This document shows, one piece after another, positions 44,256-54,251 of a DNA stretch of 64,000 nt; the stretch's first letter is position 1, and each line of letters opens with the position of its first letter. The stretch spans positions 62,001 through 126,000 of the forward strand of contig NZ_OLMK01000047.1 of NCBI RefSeq assembly GCF_900290235.1, given 5' to 3'. A model generated the notes under the pieces. That model had not been told where the DNA came from. It made no database searches and saw nothing but the letters and a program-made list of their open reading frames with translations. Source of the DNA: Streptomyces sp. MA5143a (GTDB taxonomy: Bacteria > Actinomycetota > Actinomycetes > Streptomycetales > Streptomycetaceae). The translations under genes and the position numbers were made by a program.

Positions 44256-45032
44256 TCAGTAGCCCTGTTGGTAGAAGGGGCGGACCTTCTCGCGGAGCCA
44301 GTCGCCCACCGGGTCCTGCGCCACGTCGAGGAAGACCATGTTGACCGGCCAGGCCACCCGCTGTGCGCCGAGGGCGCGGCCGAGGGCGTCCAGGGGGAGG
44401 GTGCGGTCCGCCTCCCAGGAGACCAGGTCGACGCCGATGAACATGACGGGGTCGGCGGTCTCGATGGTGGCGAGGCAGCGGCGGGCGCTGAGGACGACGC
44501 CGGTCGCGGCGAACTCGGCGGAGGCCGCGGCGAGGAAATCCACCGGGTCGTCCTGCCAGTCCGGTTCGAACAGGCGGACCCGGGCGCCGCTCGCCGACCC
44601 GTCCAGCGGGGTCCGGGCGGCCCGGCACAGCTCGGCCACGGCGGGCGGCGGCAGCGGGATGCCCACGACACCGTCCGGGTTCAGGGCGAGGCCGGCCTGC
44701 GGGGGCAGCCCGCGGGCGAACTCGACGGCCGGGGCGATCGTGAACGACATGTGGTTGCCGACGACCTGGCGGAACTGCTCCTCGGAGCTGAACACCGGCA
44801 CGTACACCTGGCCGCCCAGCTCCATCGTCGGCAGATCCAGCTCGCGGCTGTGCCGTCCGCCGCCCTCGGGCAGCGGCACCCACACGAAGCTGCGGGCCAG
44901 CACCTCGACGATGCGCGGGCCGGCCCCCGGCACCCCGAGGGAGGCGGAGAGCACCTCCTCCAGCTCATTGCCGGGCCACCCACCGTGTCCATGGGGGTGT
45001 GCCTGTGCCGGGAAGTCCGCCGGGAAGTCCAT
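44256..45032 (-). CDS. SseB-family protein, second copy
   Basis: 258 residues from ATG 45032. The amino end is His/Pro-rich, then NELEEVLSASLGVPGAGPRI and an SseB-type domain (FVWVPLPE, ELGGQVYVPVFSSEEQFRQV, ALNPDGVVGIPLPPPAVAEL). The carboxy-terminal half resembles the end of the neighbouring copy (MFIGVDLVS...VGDWLREKVRPFYQQGY). The pair probably arose by duplication. The family fold is known but no activity is established. Co-transcription with the next SseB gene is possible across 193 bases, though a repeat lies between. Confidence 0.78.
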   Translation of the reverse strand: MDFPADFPAQAHPHGHGGWPGNELEEVLSASLGVPGAGPRIVEVLARSFVWVPLPEGGGRHSRELDLPTMELGGQVYVPVFSSEEQFRQVVGNHMSFTIAPAVEFARGLPPQAGLALNPDGVVGIPLPPPAVAELCRAARTPLDGSASGARVRLFEPDWQDDPVDFLAAASAEFAATGVVLSARRCLATIETADPVMFIGVDLVSWEADRTLPLDALGRALGAQRVAWPVNMVFLDVAQDPVGDWLREKVRPFYQQGY

Positions 45033-45180
45033 CTGCCGCCTACCGCTTTACTCCGTGATGCTGTTGTCCCTGCACCTTAATGCCAGCCGCCGACAAAGGG
45101 GACGGCCCGGCGGCCGCCCTCGACGACGGCCCCGCCCCGCCCCTGCGGGCAGCCCGCCCGCAGCCGTCGAAGGCCGGTCC

Positions 45181-45849
45181 TCAGCCGTCGAAGCCGATCC
45201 GGTTCAGCGCGTCCGCCGCGGCCCGGTCGATCAGCACCGCCGAACCGCAGCCCTCCGGCAGGCGCCCCTCCTCCACGGACCGCAGCAGCCGGGTCATCGC
45301 CCCCCGGTGCCGGGCGAAGGCGTACCGCGACACCCCGCGCCCCCGCTCCCGCTGTCCGTCCCGCGCCTCGCCGGGGGTGACGTCGAGCAGCAGCAGATGG
45401 AGGGTGCCGCCCCTGCGGACGGCCTCCCGGGCGAGCCAGCGCCGCACCCACGCCTGGGTTCCGCAGTCGTGCACGACGACGCCCTCACCGGAGCGCAGCG
45501 CTCGCCGCAGCCCGGCGTAGTGCGCGAGGCGCACGAACGGGCGGTACACGGCGTACGGCAGGACGCGCGCCAGGCGCGCGTCGAAGCGGTCACGCGTGTC
45601 CTGGGAGTCGATCCGCTGTCCCGGCACCGTGCGCCGCATCAGGGTCGACTTTCCGCTGCCGGGGAGCCCGGTGACGACCACGAGGTCGAACGGCGCGAAC
45701 GACAGCACGCGCGGGCTGCGTCCGGAGCGCTCCCTGAGGTCGCGGACGACCGCCCTCGGGAAGGGGCCGCAGGCCGCGGCGGCCGGGCCGGCGGGCTGCT
45801 CGGGCAGGGCGAGGCCCGAGGTCGTCGCGTACGCCGTGGTCCTGTTCAC
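45181..45849 (-). CDS. P-loop ATPase/kinase-like protein
   Basis: 222 residues with a single P-loop domain: Walker A VVVTGLPGSGKSTLMRR, a following DSQDTRDRF region as in polynucleotide-kinase/zeta-like small kinases, VVVHDCGTQAWVRRWL as second strand and LLLLDVTPGEARDGQRERGR as the lid. It probably phosphorylates a small molecule or nucleic acid end; the substrate is unknown. GTG 45849 has GGGGAGG 10 bases upstream. Divergent from the glycine operon, about 250 bases from the riboswitch. Confidence 0.8.
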   Translation of the reverse strand: MNRTTAYATTSGLALPEQPAGPAAAACGPFPRAVVRDLRERSGRSPRVLSFAPFDLVVVTGLPGSGKSTLMRRTVPGQRIDSQDTRDRFDARLARVLPYAVYRPFVRLAHYAGLRRALRSGEGVVVHDCGTQAWVRRWLAREAVRRGGTLHLLLLDVTPGEARDGQRERGRGVSRYAFARHRGAMTRLLRSVEEGRLPEGCGSAVLIDRAAADALNRIGFDG

Positions 45850-46103
45850 CGTGATCGTCCTCCCCAGGGGTCGGGAGACCCATCCCCACAGACTGTAAAG
45901 AGAAGGTAATGCCCGATCGCTCCTGATTCAGTCCTCGTATTGCCACAAGAGTGCAACGGACCGCTGTGTCTGTCCTCCGAATTCGAGCGCCGCCCGGGGC
46001 CGGACGCCCGGCCCGGCACCTCCCCCGCCCCGGAACCTCCCCCTGCCGTGGCGCGCCGATGCGTGCAATGATGTGCGCGCCAACTGCATACCGGCCGCTT
46101 GAA

Positions 46104-46320
46104 TCCGCGCGGGAGAGCTCCCAGCAGTCTTCGCTGGGGCGCCGAAGGAGCAAGTCCCTCCCTTGAATCTCTCAGGCCCAGATACCGCGCGGGCGAGGCA
46201 CATCTGAAAAGCGAGCCGCTGCCCAGTGGCTCCACCCAAGGTGCAAACCGCGACCACCGGTACGTCATCAGAACGTACGGTCGAGGTGAACCTCTCAGGT
46301 TCCGATGACAGATGGGGAGG
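46104..46320 (+). ncRNA. Tandem glycine riboswitch upstream of gcvT
   Basis: Two consecutive glycine aptamers. The first has GCGGGAGAG (46109), GCGCCGAAGGAGCAA (46139-46153), CTCTCAGG (46169-46176) and CATCTGAAAAGC (46201-46212). The second has CCAAGGTGCAAA (46236-46247), CTCTCAGG (46292-46299) and GACAGATGGGGAGG at its end. These are the conserved cores of the family, known to switch on glycine cleavage genes when glycine is high. It controls gcvT, and perhaps gcvH-glyA by read-through. Promoter elements upstream were not clear to me. Confidence 0.93.
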
Positions 46321-46333
46321 AACGTCCTCGCCT

Positions 46334-46363
46334 TCTCCCACGCTCGGCTTCGCTCGCGTGGGA
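46334..46363 (+). promoter_or_regulatory. Hairpin of the riboswitch expression platform
   Basis: CTCCCACGC pairs with GCGTGGGAG (9 bp, 12-base loop) between the second aptamer and the gcvT ribosome site (GGGAG at 46379-46383). There is no T-run. It may be a factor-dependent terminator or may compete with pairing of the ribosome site. Confidence 0.55.
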
Positions 46364-46392
46364 GGGACCCCATCGCCCTGGGAGCACATCCG

Positions 46393-47517
46393 ATGAGCAG
46401 TAGCCCCACCCCCGGACCGCGCCGGACCGCGCTCGATGCCCTGCATCGCTCGCTCGGCGCGACGATGACCGATTTCGCGGGCTGGGACATGCCCCTGCGC
46501 TACGGCTCCGAACGCGACGAGCACCACGCCGTACGGACCCGGGCCGGGCTGTTCGACCTCTCCCACATGGGCGAGATCACCGTCACCGGCCCCCAGGCGG
46601 CCGCGCTCCTCGACCACGCCCTCGTCGGGAACATCGGCGGCGTGAAGACGGGCCGCGCCCGCTACACCATGATCTGCCGCGAGGACGGCGGCATCCTCGA
46701 CGACCTGATCGTCTACCGCCTCGCGGACACCGAGTACCTGGTCGTCGCGAACGCCTCCAACGCCCAGGTGGTGCTGGACGCGCTGGTGGAGCGCGCGGCC
46801 GGGTTCGACGCCGAGGTCAGGGACGACCGCGACGCGTACGCGCTGCTCGCGGTCCAGGGCCCCGAGTCGCCCGGCATCGTGAAGGCGCTCACCGACGCCG
46901 ACCTCGACGGCCTGAAGTACTACGCGGGCCTGCCCGGCAAGGTCGCCGGCGTCCCGGCCCTGATCGCGCGCACCGGGTACACCGGCGAGGACGGCTTCGA
47001 GCTGTTCGTGAAGCCGGAGCACGCCGTGGAGCTGTGGCAGGCGCTGACCGAGGCGGGCGAGGGCGTCGGCCTGGTGCCGTGCGGGCTGTCCTGCCGGGAC
47101 ACGCTGCGCCTGGAGGCGGGCATGCCGCTGTACGGGCACGAGCTGACCACCGAACTGACGCCGTTCGACGCCGGGCTCGGCCGGGTGGTGAAGTTCGAGA
47201 AGGAGGGCGACTTCGTGGGCCGCGCGGCCCTGCGCGAGGCCGCCGAGAACGCCCACCACGAGCCGCCGGTCCTCGTCGGCCTGATCGCGGAGGGCCGCCG
47301 GGTCCCCCGCGCCGGCTACCCCGTGGTCGCCGAGGGCAAGGTGATCGGTGAGGTCACCTCCGGCGCTCCCTCCCCCACCCTGGGCAAGCCGATCGCGATG
47401 GCGTACGTCGACGCCAGGTACGCCGCCCCGGGCACCACCGGGGTCGCTGTGGACATCCGCGGCAGCCACGAGCCGTTCGAGGTCGTGGCGCTGCCGTTCT
47501 ACAAGCGGTCCAAGTGA
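46393..47517 (+). CDS. gcvT: Glycine cleavage system T protein (aminomethyltransferase)
   Basis: Moves the methylene group from the aminomethyl-lipoyl H protein to tetrahydrofolate, releasing ammonia. 374 residues from ATG 46393 with GGGAG nine bases upstream; the frame is open back to 46312 but that part is riboswitch platform. It begins with TALDALHRSLGATMTDFAGW, followed by the family motifs FDLSHMGEI and ARTGYTGEDGFELF, and the folate region ends TLGKPIAMAYV. gcvP is not in the window. Induced by glycine through the riboswitch. Confidence 0.96.
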   Translation: MSSSPTPGPRRTALDALHRSLGATMTDFAGWDMPLRYGSERDEHHAVRTRAGLFDLSHMGEITVTGPQAAALLDHALVGNIGGVKTGRARYTMICREDGGILDDLIVYRLADTEYLVVANASNAQVVLDALVERAAGFDAEVRDDRDAYALLAVQGPESPGIVKALTDADLDGLKYYAGLPGKVAGVPALIARTGYTGEDGFELFVKPEHAVELWQALTEAGEGVGLVPCGLSCRDTLRLEAGMPLYGHELTTELTPFDAGLGRVVKFEKEGDFVGRAALREAAENAHHEPPVLVGLIAEGRRVPRAGYPVVAEGKVIGEVTSGAPSPTLGKPIAMAYVDARYAAPGTTGVAVDIRGSHEPFEVVALPFYKRSK

Positions 47518-47684
47518 CACCGTCGTAGTCGGCTCACCGTCGTTCAGAAGCGGCATGGCGTGGTCGTGCGCAACGGCACGGCAGCGCACCCGAGCGTGAC
47601 AAAGGGCACATCCGCCCTGTTCAACAGCGGTTTCAGCAGTCCCTCATTCATCACCACTCCCCCGCGTACAGGAGAATTCAGGCC
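47518..47684 (+). other. Gap between gcvT and gcvH
   Basis: 167 bases without a gene. No strong hairpin seen. AGGAGA (47670-47675) lies before gcvH. gcvH may be reached by read-through from the riboswitch promoter or have its own. Confidence 0.4.
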
Positions 47685-48062
47685 ATGAGCAACCCCCAGC
47701 AGCTGCGCTACAGCAAGGAGCACGAGTGGCTGTCGGCCGCCGAGGACGGCGTCTCGACGGTGGGCATCACGGAGCACGCGGCCAACGCGCTCGGCGATGT
47801 CGTCTACACCCAGCTTCCCGAGGTGGGCTCCACGGTGACCGCGGGCGAGTCCTGCGGCGAGCTGGAGTCGACGAAGTCCGTCAGCGACCTGTACTCCCCG
47901 GTGAGCGGTGAGATCACCGAGGTCAACGAGGACGTGGTGAACGATCCGTCGCTGGTGAACACGGCCCCCTTCGAGGGTGGCTGGCTGTTCAAGGTCCGGG
48001 TCACGGACGAGCCGGGCGACCTGCTCTCCGCCGACGAGTACACCGCCTTCATCGCCGGCTGA
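47685..48062 (+). CDS. gcvH: Glycine cleavage system H protein
   Basis: Lipoyl carrier that shuttles the aminomethyl group between P and T proteins. 125 residues, normal length, with the lipoylated Lys in GELESTKSVSDLYSPVSG and the opening YSKEHEWL. ATG 47685 has CAGGAGAA ten bases upstream. glyA starts 14 bases after its stop, so they are one transcript. Confidence 0.97.
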   Translation: MSNPQQLRYSKEHEWLSAAEDGVSTVGITEHAANALGDVVYTQLPEVGSTVTAGESCGELESTKSVSDLYSPVSGEITEVNEDVVNDPSLVNTAPFEGGWLFKVRVTDEPGDLLSADEYTAFIAG

Positions 48063-48076
48063 GAGGTCGTAGCACC

Positions 48077-49342
48077 ATGTCGCTTCTGAACACGCCCCTG
48101 CACGAGCTGGACCCGGAGGTCGCGGCCGCGGTCGACGCCGAGCTGCACCGCCAGCAGTCCACCCTGGAGATGATCGCCTCGGAGAACTTCGCTCCGCTCG
48201 CCGTCATCGAGGCCCAGGGCTCGGTCCTCACCAACAAGTACGCCGAGGGCTACCCCGGCCGCCGCTACTACGGCGGCTGCGAACACGTCGACGTCACCGA
48301 ACAGATCGCCATCGACCGCGTCAAGGCCCTCTTCGGCGCCGAATACGCCAACGTCCAGCCCCACTCCGGCGCCTCCGCCAACCAGGCCGCCCTCTTCGCC
48401 CTCGCCCAGCCCGGCGACACCATCCTCGGCCTGGACCTCGCCCACGGCGGCCACCTCACCCACGGCATGCGCCTGAACTTCTCCGGCAAGCAGTTCAATG
48501 TGGTCGCGTACCACGTCGACACGGCCACCGGCCTGGTCGACATGGACGAGGTCGAACGCCTCGCCAAGGAGCACCGCCCCAAGGTGATCATCGCCGGTTG
48601 GTCGGCCTACCCCCGCCAGCTGGACTTCGCCGCCTTCCGCCGGATCGCCGACGAGGTGGAGGCGTACCTGTGGGTGGACATGGCGCACTTCGCCGGTCTC
48701 GTCGCCGCGGGCCTGCACCCCAACCCCGTCGAGCACGCGGACGTGGTCACCTCCACCACCCACAAGACCCTCGGCGGCCCCCGCGGCGGCATCATCCTCG
48801 CCAAGCAGGCCTTCGCCAAGAAGCTGAACTCCTCCGTCTTCCCCGGCTTCCAGGGCGGACCCCTGGAGCACGTCATCGCCGCCAAGGCCGTCTCCTTCAA
48901 GGTCGCCGCCGGCGAGGAGTTCAAGGACCGCCAGCGCCGCACCGTCGAAGGCGCCAAGATCCTCGCCGAGCGCCTCACCGCGCCCGACGCCCGCGAAGCC
49001 GGCGTCAACGTCCTGTCCGGCGGCACCGACGTCCACCTCATCCTGGTCGACCTGCGCGACTCCGACCTCGACGGACAACAGGCCGAGGACCGCCTCCACG
49101 AGGTCGGCATCACCGTCAACCGCAACGCCGTCCCCGACGACCCCCGTCCGCCGATGGTCACCTCCGGCCTGCGCATCGGCACCCCCGCCCTCGCCACCCG
49201 CGGCTTCACCGCCGCCGACTTCACCGAGGTCGCCGACATCATCGCCGAGACCCTCAAGCCGACCTACGACACCGAGGCCCTCAAGGCACGGGTCAAGGCC
49301 CTCACCGCCAAGCACCCGCTCTACCCCACCCTGGGCAAGTGA
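48077..49342 (+). CDS. glyA: Serine hydroxymethyltransferase
   Basis: PLP enzyme interconverting serine and glycine with tetrahydrofolate. 421 residues; the PLP Lys is in TSTTHKTLGGPRGGIIL, and the opening IASENFAP, NKYAEGYPGRRYYGGCEHVD, and the Asp in YLWVDMAHFAGL are all standard. In this place, after gcvT and gcvH and before sdaA, it should work in glycine breakdown: two glycines give one serine, which sdaA deaminates. Streptomyces usually has another glyA copy for housekeeping (recall). Confidence 0.97.
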   Translation: MSLLNTPLHELDPEVAAAVDAELHRQQSTLEMIASENFAPLAVIEAQGSVLTNKYAEGYPGRRYYGGCEHVDVTEQIAIDRVKALFGAEYANVQPHSGASANQAALFALAQPGDTILGLDLAHGGHLTHGMRLNFSGKQFNVVAYHVDTATGLVDMDEVERLAKEHRPKVIIAGWSAYPRQLDFAAFRRIADEVEAYLWVDMAHFAGLVAAGLHPNPVEHADVVTSTTHKTLGGPRGGIILAKQAFAKKLNSSVFPGFQGGPLEHVIAAKAVSFKVAAGEEFKDRQRRTVEGAKILAERLTAPDAREAGVNVLSGGTDVHLILVDLRDSDLDGQQAEDRLHEVGITVNRNAVPDDPRPPMVTSGLRIGTPALATRGFTAADFTEVADIIAETLKPTYDTEALKARVKALTAKHPLYPTLGK

Positions 49343-49503
49343 CCCCGAGCGGCGGCGGGGGTCGTCCGATCTCCGGCCGCCGCTCCCGGAAGTGACCCCG
49401 GCTTCACCGGCACACCGTGCCGTTCCTCCGGGGTACCCGCGCACACCGGGCAGTGAGCGCGGTACCCCGTCCCCTCGCACAACCCCCGTTCTGAGGAGTC
49501 ACC

Positions 49504-50871
<1,368 letters not shown>

Positions 50872-50874
50872 CGC

Positions 50875-53805
50875 CTACCGGTCACCTTCGCGGGGTGGGG
50901 TGAGCGCTGCGTTCAGTTCCGCTCTGCGGCGGATGCCGAGTTTGCGGTAGGTGCTCGTCAGGTGGGTTTCCACCGTGCGGCGGGCCAGGTGGAGGAGCTC
51001 CGCTATCTCCGTGTTCGTGCGGCTCTGCGCGGCGAGTTCCGCGATGCGGCGTTCCCCGGCGGTCAGCGCGTCGGGGCCGGTCAGGGCCGTCGTCGTACGG
51101 CGGGCGCCGCCCTCGCGCAGGGCCTCCTCCGCCGCGGCCCGGGCGCGGACCGCGCCCAGTCGTTCGGCGCGGGCGGCCGCCTCCCGGAGGGCGTCGCGGG
51201 CCCGCGCCCGCTCCCCCGCCGCCGTGAGCAGCCGCCCCTGCGCGGTCAACGCCGCGATCAGTTCCGTCTCGGCCGCGCCCGGCGTTCCCCTGTCCGCGCC
51301 CTCCCGGTATGCGGCGATGTCGTCCGGCGTCCGGCCGGACGTGCCGCGCGGTGGTTCTCCGGCGGCGGACAGGGCCTCGCCCGTCGTTCCGCCGTGGGGT
51401 TCCGCCTCCGTACGCGGGGCCGTGTGTGCGTCCTGGCGGAGGATGCGGACGGCGCGGTCGGCCAGGTGGAGGCCGCGGCGGCCGCCCGTGGCGGTGGCCA
51501 GGGTGCGCAGGGCGCGGCCGAGGACGCGGGGGGTGTTCCACACGCGGGCCAGGCAGAGGTCCTCCTCGGCGAGGGCGAGGGCCTCGCGGGGGCGGCCGAG
51601 GGCCAGTTGGCATTCGGCGGCGGCGGTCCGCCAGGGGGTGACGACGGGGCTCACCACGTCCCGTGCCGACTGGCGGCGGCCGCACTCCAGGAAGTCGTCG
51701 AGCGCGGCGGCCGGGTCGCCGAGCGCCGTGTGCAGGACGCCCCGGGCGTAGAGGAAGCGGTTCAACTCCCAGCTGTCGGGGGCGTTCTGGAGGTCGAAGC
51801 CGTCCGCGAGGCGGGCCGCCTCCTGCGTGCGGCCGGTCTCGACGAGGGCGACGACGGCGTTCGCGACGGCGTTGGCCGAGGTCGGCGGGGTGCCGTCGGG
51901 GCGGCGCACCTCCGGGTCGGCGAGAACCTCGTCGTAGGCGCCGCGCGCGGCGGCCAGGTCGATCCGTACGTTCAGCAGGGCCGTGTGCATGGGGTGGAGC
52001 AGGGACGTGCGCTGGCCGGCGAGGCCGCGCCGGACGAGGCGTTCGGCCTCGTCGAGCTGGTCGGCCCACTGGGCGACGGCCGCCGCCGTGCCCGGCAGGA
52101 ACGCCTCCTCCAGCGGGTCGGCGGGCTGCGCGAGCAGGGCACGGACGCGGTCCATGGCCGACTCCGCCGAGGTGAGGCCCGCCGTCGACTCGTAGCGCAC
52201 CAGGAGGGCCTGCCCGGCCGTGCCGACGAGGTCGGGTGACCGTTCGGCGGTCTCGCGCAGCCAGCGGTACACCTCCTGCCGTACGCCCTGGTCGTGGTCG
52301 GACAGCAGCGCGGACGCGGTCTGCGCGGTGCGGGCCAGGTCGGGGTGGCCCGTCAGGTGTTCGTCGCGCAGTCCGCGCAGGACGTCGATCGCGGCGCGGG
52401 CCTCGCCGCGGCGGGCCAGCGCCGTGCCGAGGGCGACCGCCGCGCGCACCCGGTCGCGGGGCGGGCCGGGCAGCCGCATCGCCTCCGCGAGGCGCGGTAT
52501 CCCGGCCGTGGAGCGTACGGTCGCGTACTCCAGGGAGCCCAGTTCGGTGAGGACGGCGGCGCGGCGGGCGGGCGGTATCGGCTCGTCGAGGGCGCGACGC
52601 AGATAGGCGAGGGCGTCGTCGCTGCGGTCGTCGCGGGCGGCCAGGTCGGCGGCGTCGAGCAGGGCGGCCGTCGCCCAGGTGTCGCCGACGGGACCGGCCC
52701 GCAGCAGTTGCCCGGCGACGGCCTCGGCGTGGTCGCCGCGGCGCAGCATCGCCTCGGCCGCCCGGCGGTGGGCGCGTTGCCGTGCGGCGCTGGTCCAGCC
52801 GCCGAGCACCGCGTCCCGCAGCAGCGGATGGGCGTAGCGGGGCCGGCCCCCGGGGTCCGGGCGGAGCAGGCCGAGGCGGGTCATGGCGGTGAGCCAGCCC
52901 GGTACGCGGTCGGGGTCGGCGCCCGCCGTCCGGGCGAGCAGGTCGGCGTCGGCCGTGCCGGGGCCGTCCTCGTCCAGCGCGGCGAGCGCGCGGGCGACCT
53001 CGGTGGTGGCGGGCCCGGCGCTGTCCAGCCACCAGGAGACGGCGGCGGCGTACGAGCCGGGGTACAGGGCGGCGCAGGTGTCGGGGAGGGTGTCCTGGTC
53101 GGTGGACTGGAGATCGTCGAGGAGGGCGCTCAGCAGCAGGGGGTTGCCGGCGCCCGCCCGTACGCAGTCGGCGACCCACTCCGGCGTGGTGTCACCGGCC
53201 CGCACCGAACGGATCAGCTCCGCGGCCGATTCGGGGCTCAGCGGGGCCAGGGTGCGGGTGTGGACGAGGGCGGAGGAGAGGGCGTGCGCCAGGCCGTCGG
53301 CCGGTGGGTCGATGTCGTACTGGCTGCGTTCGGTCACCACGAGCAGCACGGGTAAGCGGTCGATCCAGCGGACGGCCTCGACGAGCCAGCGCCGGGACGC
53401 GGCGTCGGCGAGGTGCGCGTCGTCGACGGTGATCAGCAGCGGGGTCTCGTCGGCGTAGGAGCGGAGCAGCCGCCACAGCCGGGCGGACCTGCCCCGGTGC
53501 GGCGGGGTGCCGGGCGGGTCCGGTGCCTCGCCCGCGACGGCGTCGAACTCGGGTGCGTGGGCGAGGAGTTGGTAGACGGTGTCGAGCGGGATGGCGGTGT
53601 GCTCCGGCGAGCAGCGGGCCCGCAGGACCCGCATGCCCTGTGCCGCCGCCTGCTGTGCAGCGGCCTCCAGGAGCGCGGTGCGGCCGGTGCCGGTGGCCCC
53701 TCTGAGCACGATCAGGCGGCCGGATCCCGTGCGGGCGCGGGCGGCCTCGGCAGCCAGCAGCTCCAGGGTGTCACGGCGTTCGAGGAGCCGGTCCGGTGCG
53801 CACAT
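50875..53805 (-). CDS. LuxR-type (LAL) regulator with altered P-loop, at the eCIS border
   Basis: 976 residues from ATG 53805, with AGGAGG seven bases upstream (a much longer open frame is rejected). A STAND-like ATPase domain comes first: the P-loop reads GATGTGRT (36-43), so the usual Lys is Arg (residue 42), while Walker B LLITVDDAHLAD is intact. A long TPR-like helical part follows and then a LuxR helix-turn-helix (LTAGERRIAELAAQSRTNTE...). It may bind but not hydrolyse ATP well. It is divergent from a small LuxR regulator and lies at the edge of the injection system genes, so it probably controls them. It converges with sdaA, 3 bases apart. Confidence 0.88.
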   Translation of the reverse strand: MCAPDRLLERRDTLELLAAEAARARTGSGRLIVLRGATGTGRTALLEAAAQQAAAQGMRVLRARCSPEHTAIPLDTVYQLLAHAPEFDAVAGEAPDPPGTPPHRGRSARLWRLLRSYADETPLLITVDDAHLADAASRRWLVEAVRWIDRLPVLLVVTERSQYDIDPPADGLAHALSSALVHTRTLAPLSPESAAELIRSVRAGDTTPEWVADCVRAGAGNPLLLSALLDDLQSTDQDTLPDTCAALYPGSYAAAVSWWLDSAGPATTEVARALAALDEDGPGTADADLLARTAGADPDRVPGWLTAMTRLGLLRPDPGGRPRYAHPLLRDAVLGGWTSAARQRAHRRAAEAMLRRGDHAEAVAGQLLRAGPVGDTWATAALLDAADLAARDDRSDDALAYLRRALDEPIPPARRAAVLTELGSLEYATVRSTAGIPRLAEAMRLPGPPRDRVRAAVALGTALARRGEARAAIDVLRGLRDEHLTGHPDLARTAQTASALLSDHDQGVRQEVYRWLRETAERSPDLVGTAGQALLVRYESTAGLTSAESAMDRVRALLAQPADPLEEAFLPGTAAAVAQWADQLDEAERLVRRGLAGQRTSLLHPMHTALLNVRIDLAAARGAYDEVLADPEVRRPDGTPPTSANAVANAVVALVETGRTQEAARLADGFDLQNAPDSWELNRFLYARGVLHTALGDPAAALDDFLECGRRQSARDVVSPVVTPWRTAAAECQLALGRPREALALAEEDLCLARVWNTPRVLGRALRTLATATGGRRGLHLADRAVRILRQDAHTAPRTEAEPHGGTTGEALSAAGEPPRGTSGRTPDDIAAYREGADRGTPGAAETELIAALTAQGRLLTAAGERARARDALREAAARAERLGAVRARAAAEEALREGGARRTTTALTGPDALTAGERRIAELAAQSRTNTEIAELLHLARRTVETHLTSTYRKLGIRRRAELNAALTPPREGDR

Positions 53806-54251
53806 CACTGCCTCCTGTCGTGGAAGTGTCGTCTTCCGTTCGGTAGACGGGCCGACGCCCGCCGTGGTGCACCGATTCCGGTCGGACTCGGTGCGCCGGT
53901 TCCGGCCGGCCGTGTCGTACGGCACCGGTCGGGGTCGGGTACGGGTACGCGGAGCGGGCGGGGTCACGGGCGGGGGTCGGCGGTGCGGGGGACGGTGGTG
54001 AAGGGGGCCGCCGTGGAGGTGTCGTGGCCGATCTCGTGGTCGATCTCGTGGTGCTCCACGATTGCGCACGGCGGTCGGCACACAGAAGTGTGGTTCGAGC
54101 CCATCGGTCACCTGGGCCCCCGCGGTGCATCCGGCTCCTCCGGCCGGCCCGGTCCGCGGCCCGCACGGTGATCCGGCGGGCACACCGGCAGGCAGCCCGG
54201 CCGACGGTCCGGTCGGCGGAGCCTCCCCCCACGCGTACACAGGAGAATCGG
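53806..54251. other. 446-base divergent region between the two LuxR-type regulators
   Basis: No gene seen. It holds an inverted repeat GGAAG-TGTCGT-CTTCC (53822-53837) just upstream of the LAL ribosome site, and a perfect 12-base tandem repeat (54029-54052). The plus-strand ribosome site AGGAGA at 54241-54246 serves the small regulator. Confidence 0.55.
54029..54052. repeat. 12-base perfect tandem repeat CGATCTCGTGGT x2
   Basis: Two adjacent identical copies in the middle of the divergent control region, followed by GCTCCACGA. Direct repeats like this often bind LAL or SARP-type activators. Confidence 0.5.

Noticed and set aside
43274..44671. 465-codon version of the first SseB gene
   Set aside because: The part before 44062 is an out-of-frame reading of the second SseB gene and a repeat; GTG 44062 has a good ribosome site.
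45850..46103. A small gene before the riboswitch
   Set aside because: No frame with a ribosome site or protein-like composition; it is best seen as the divergent promoter region.
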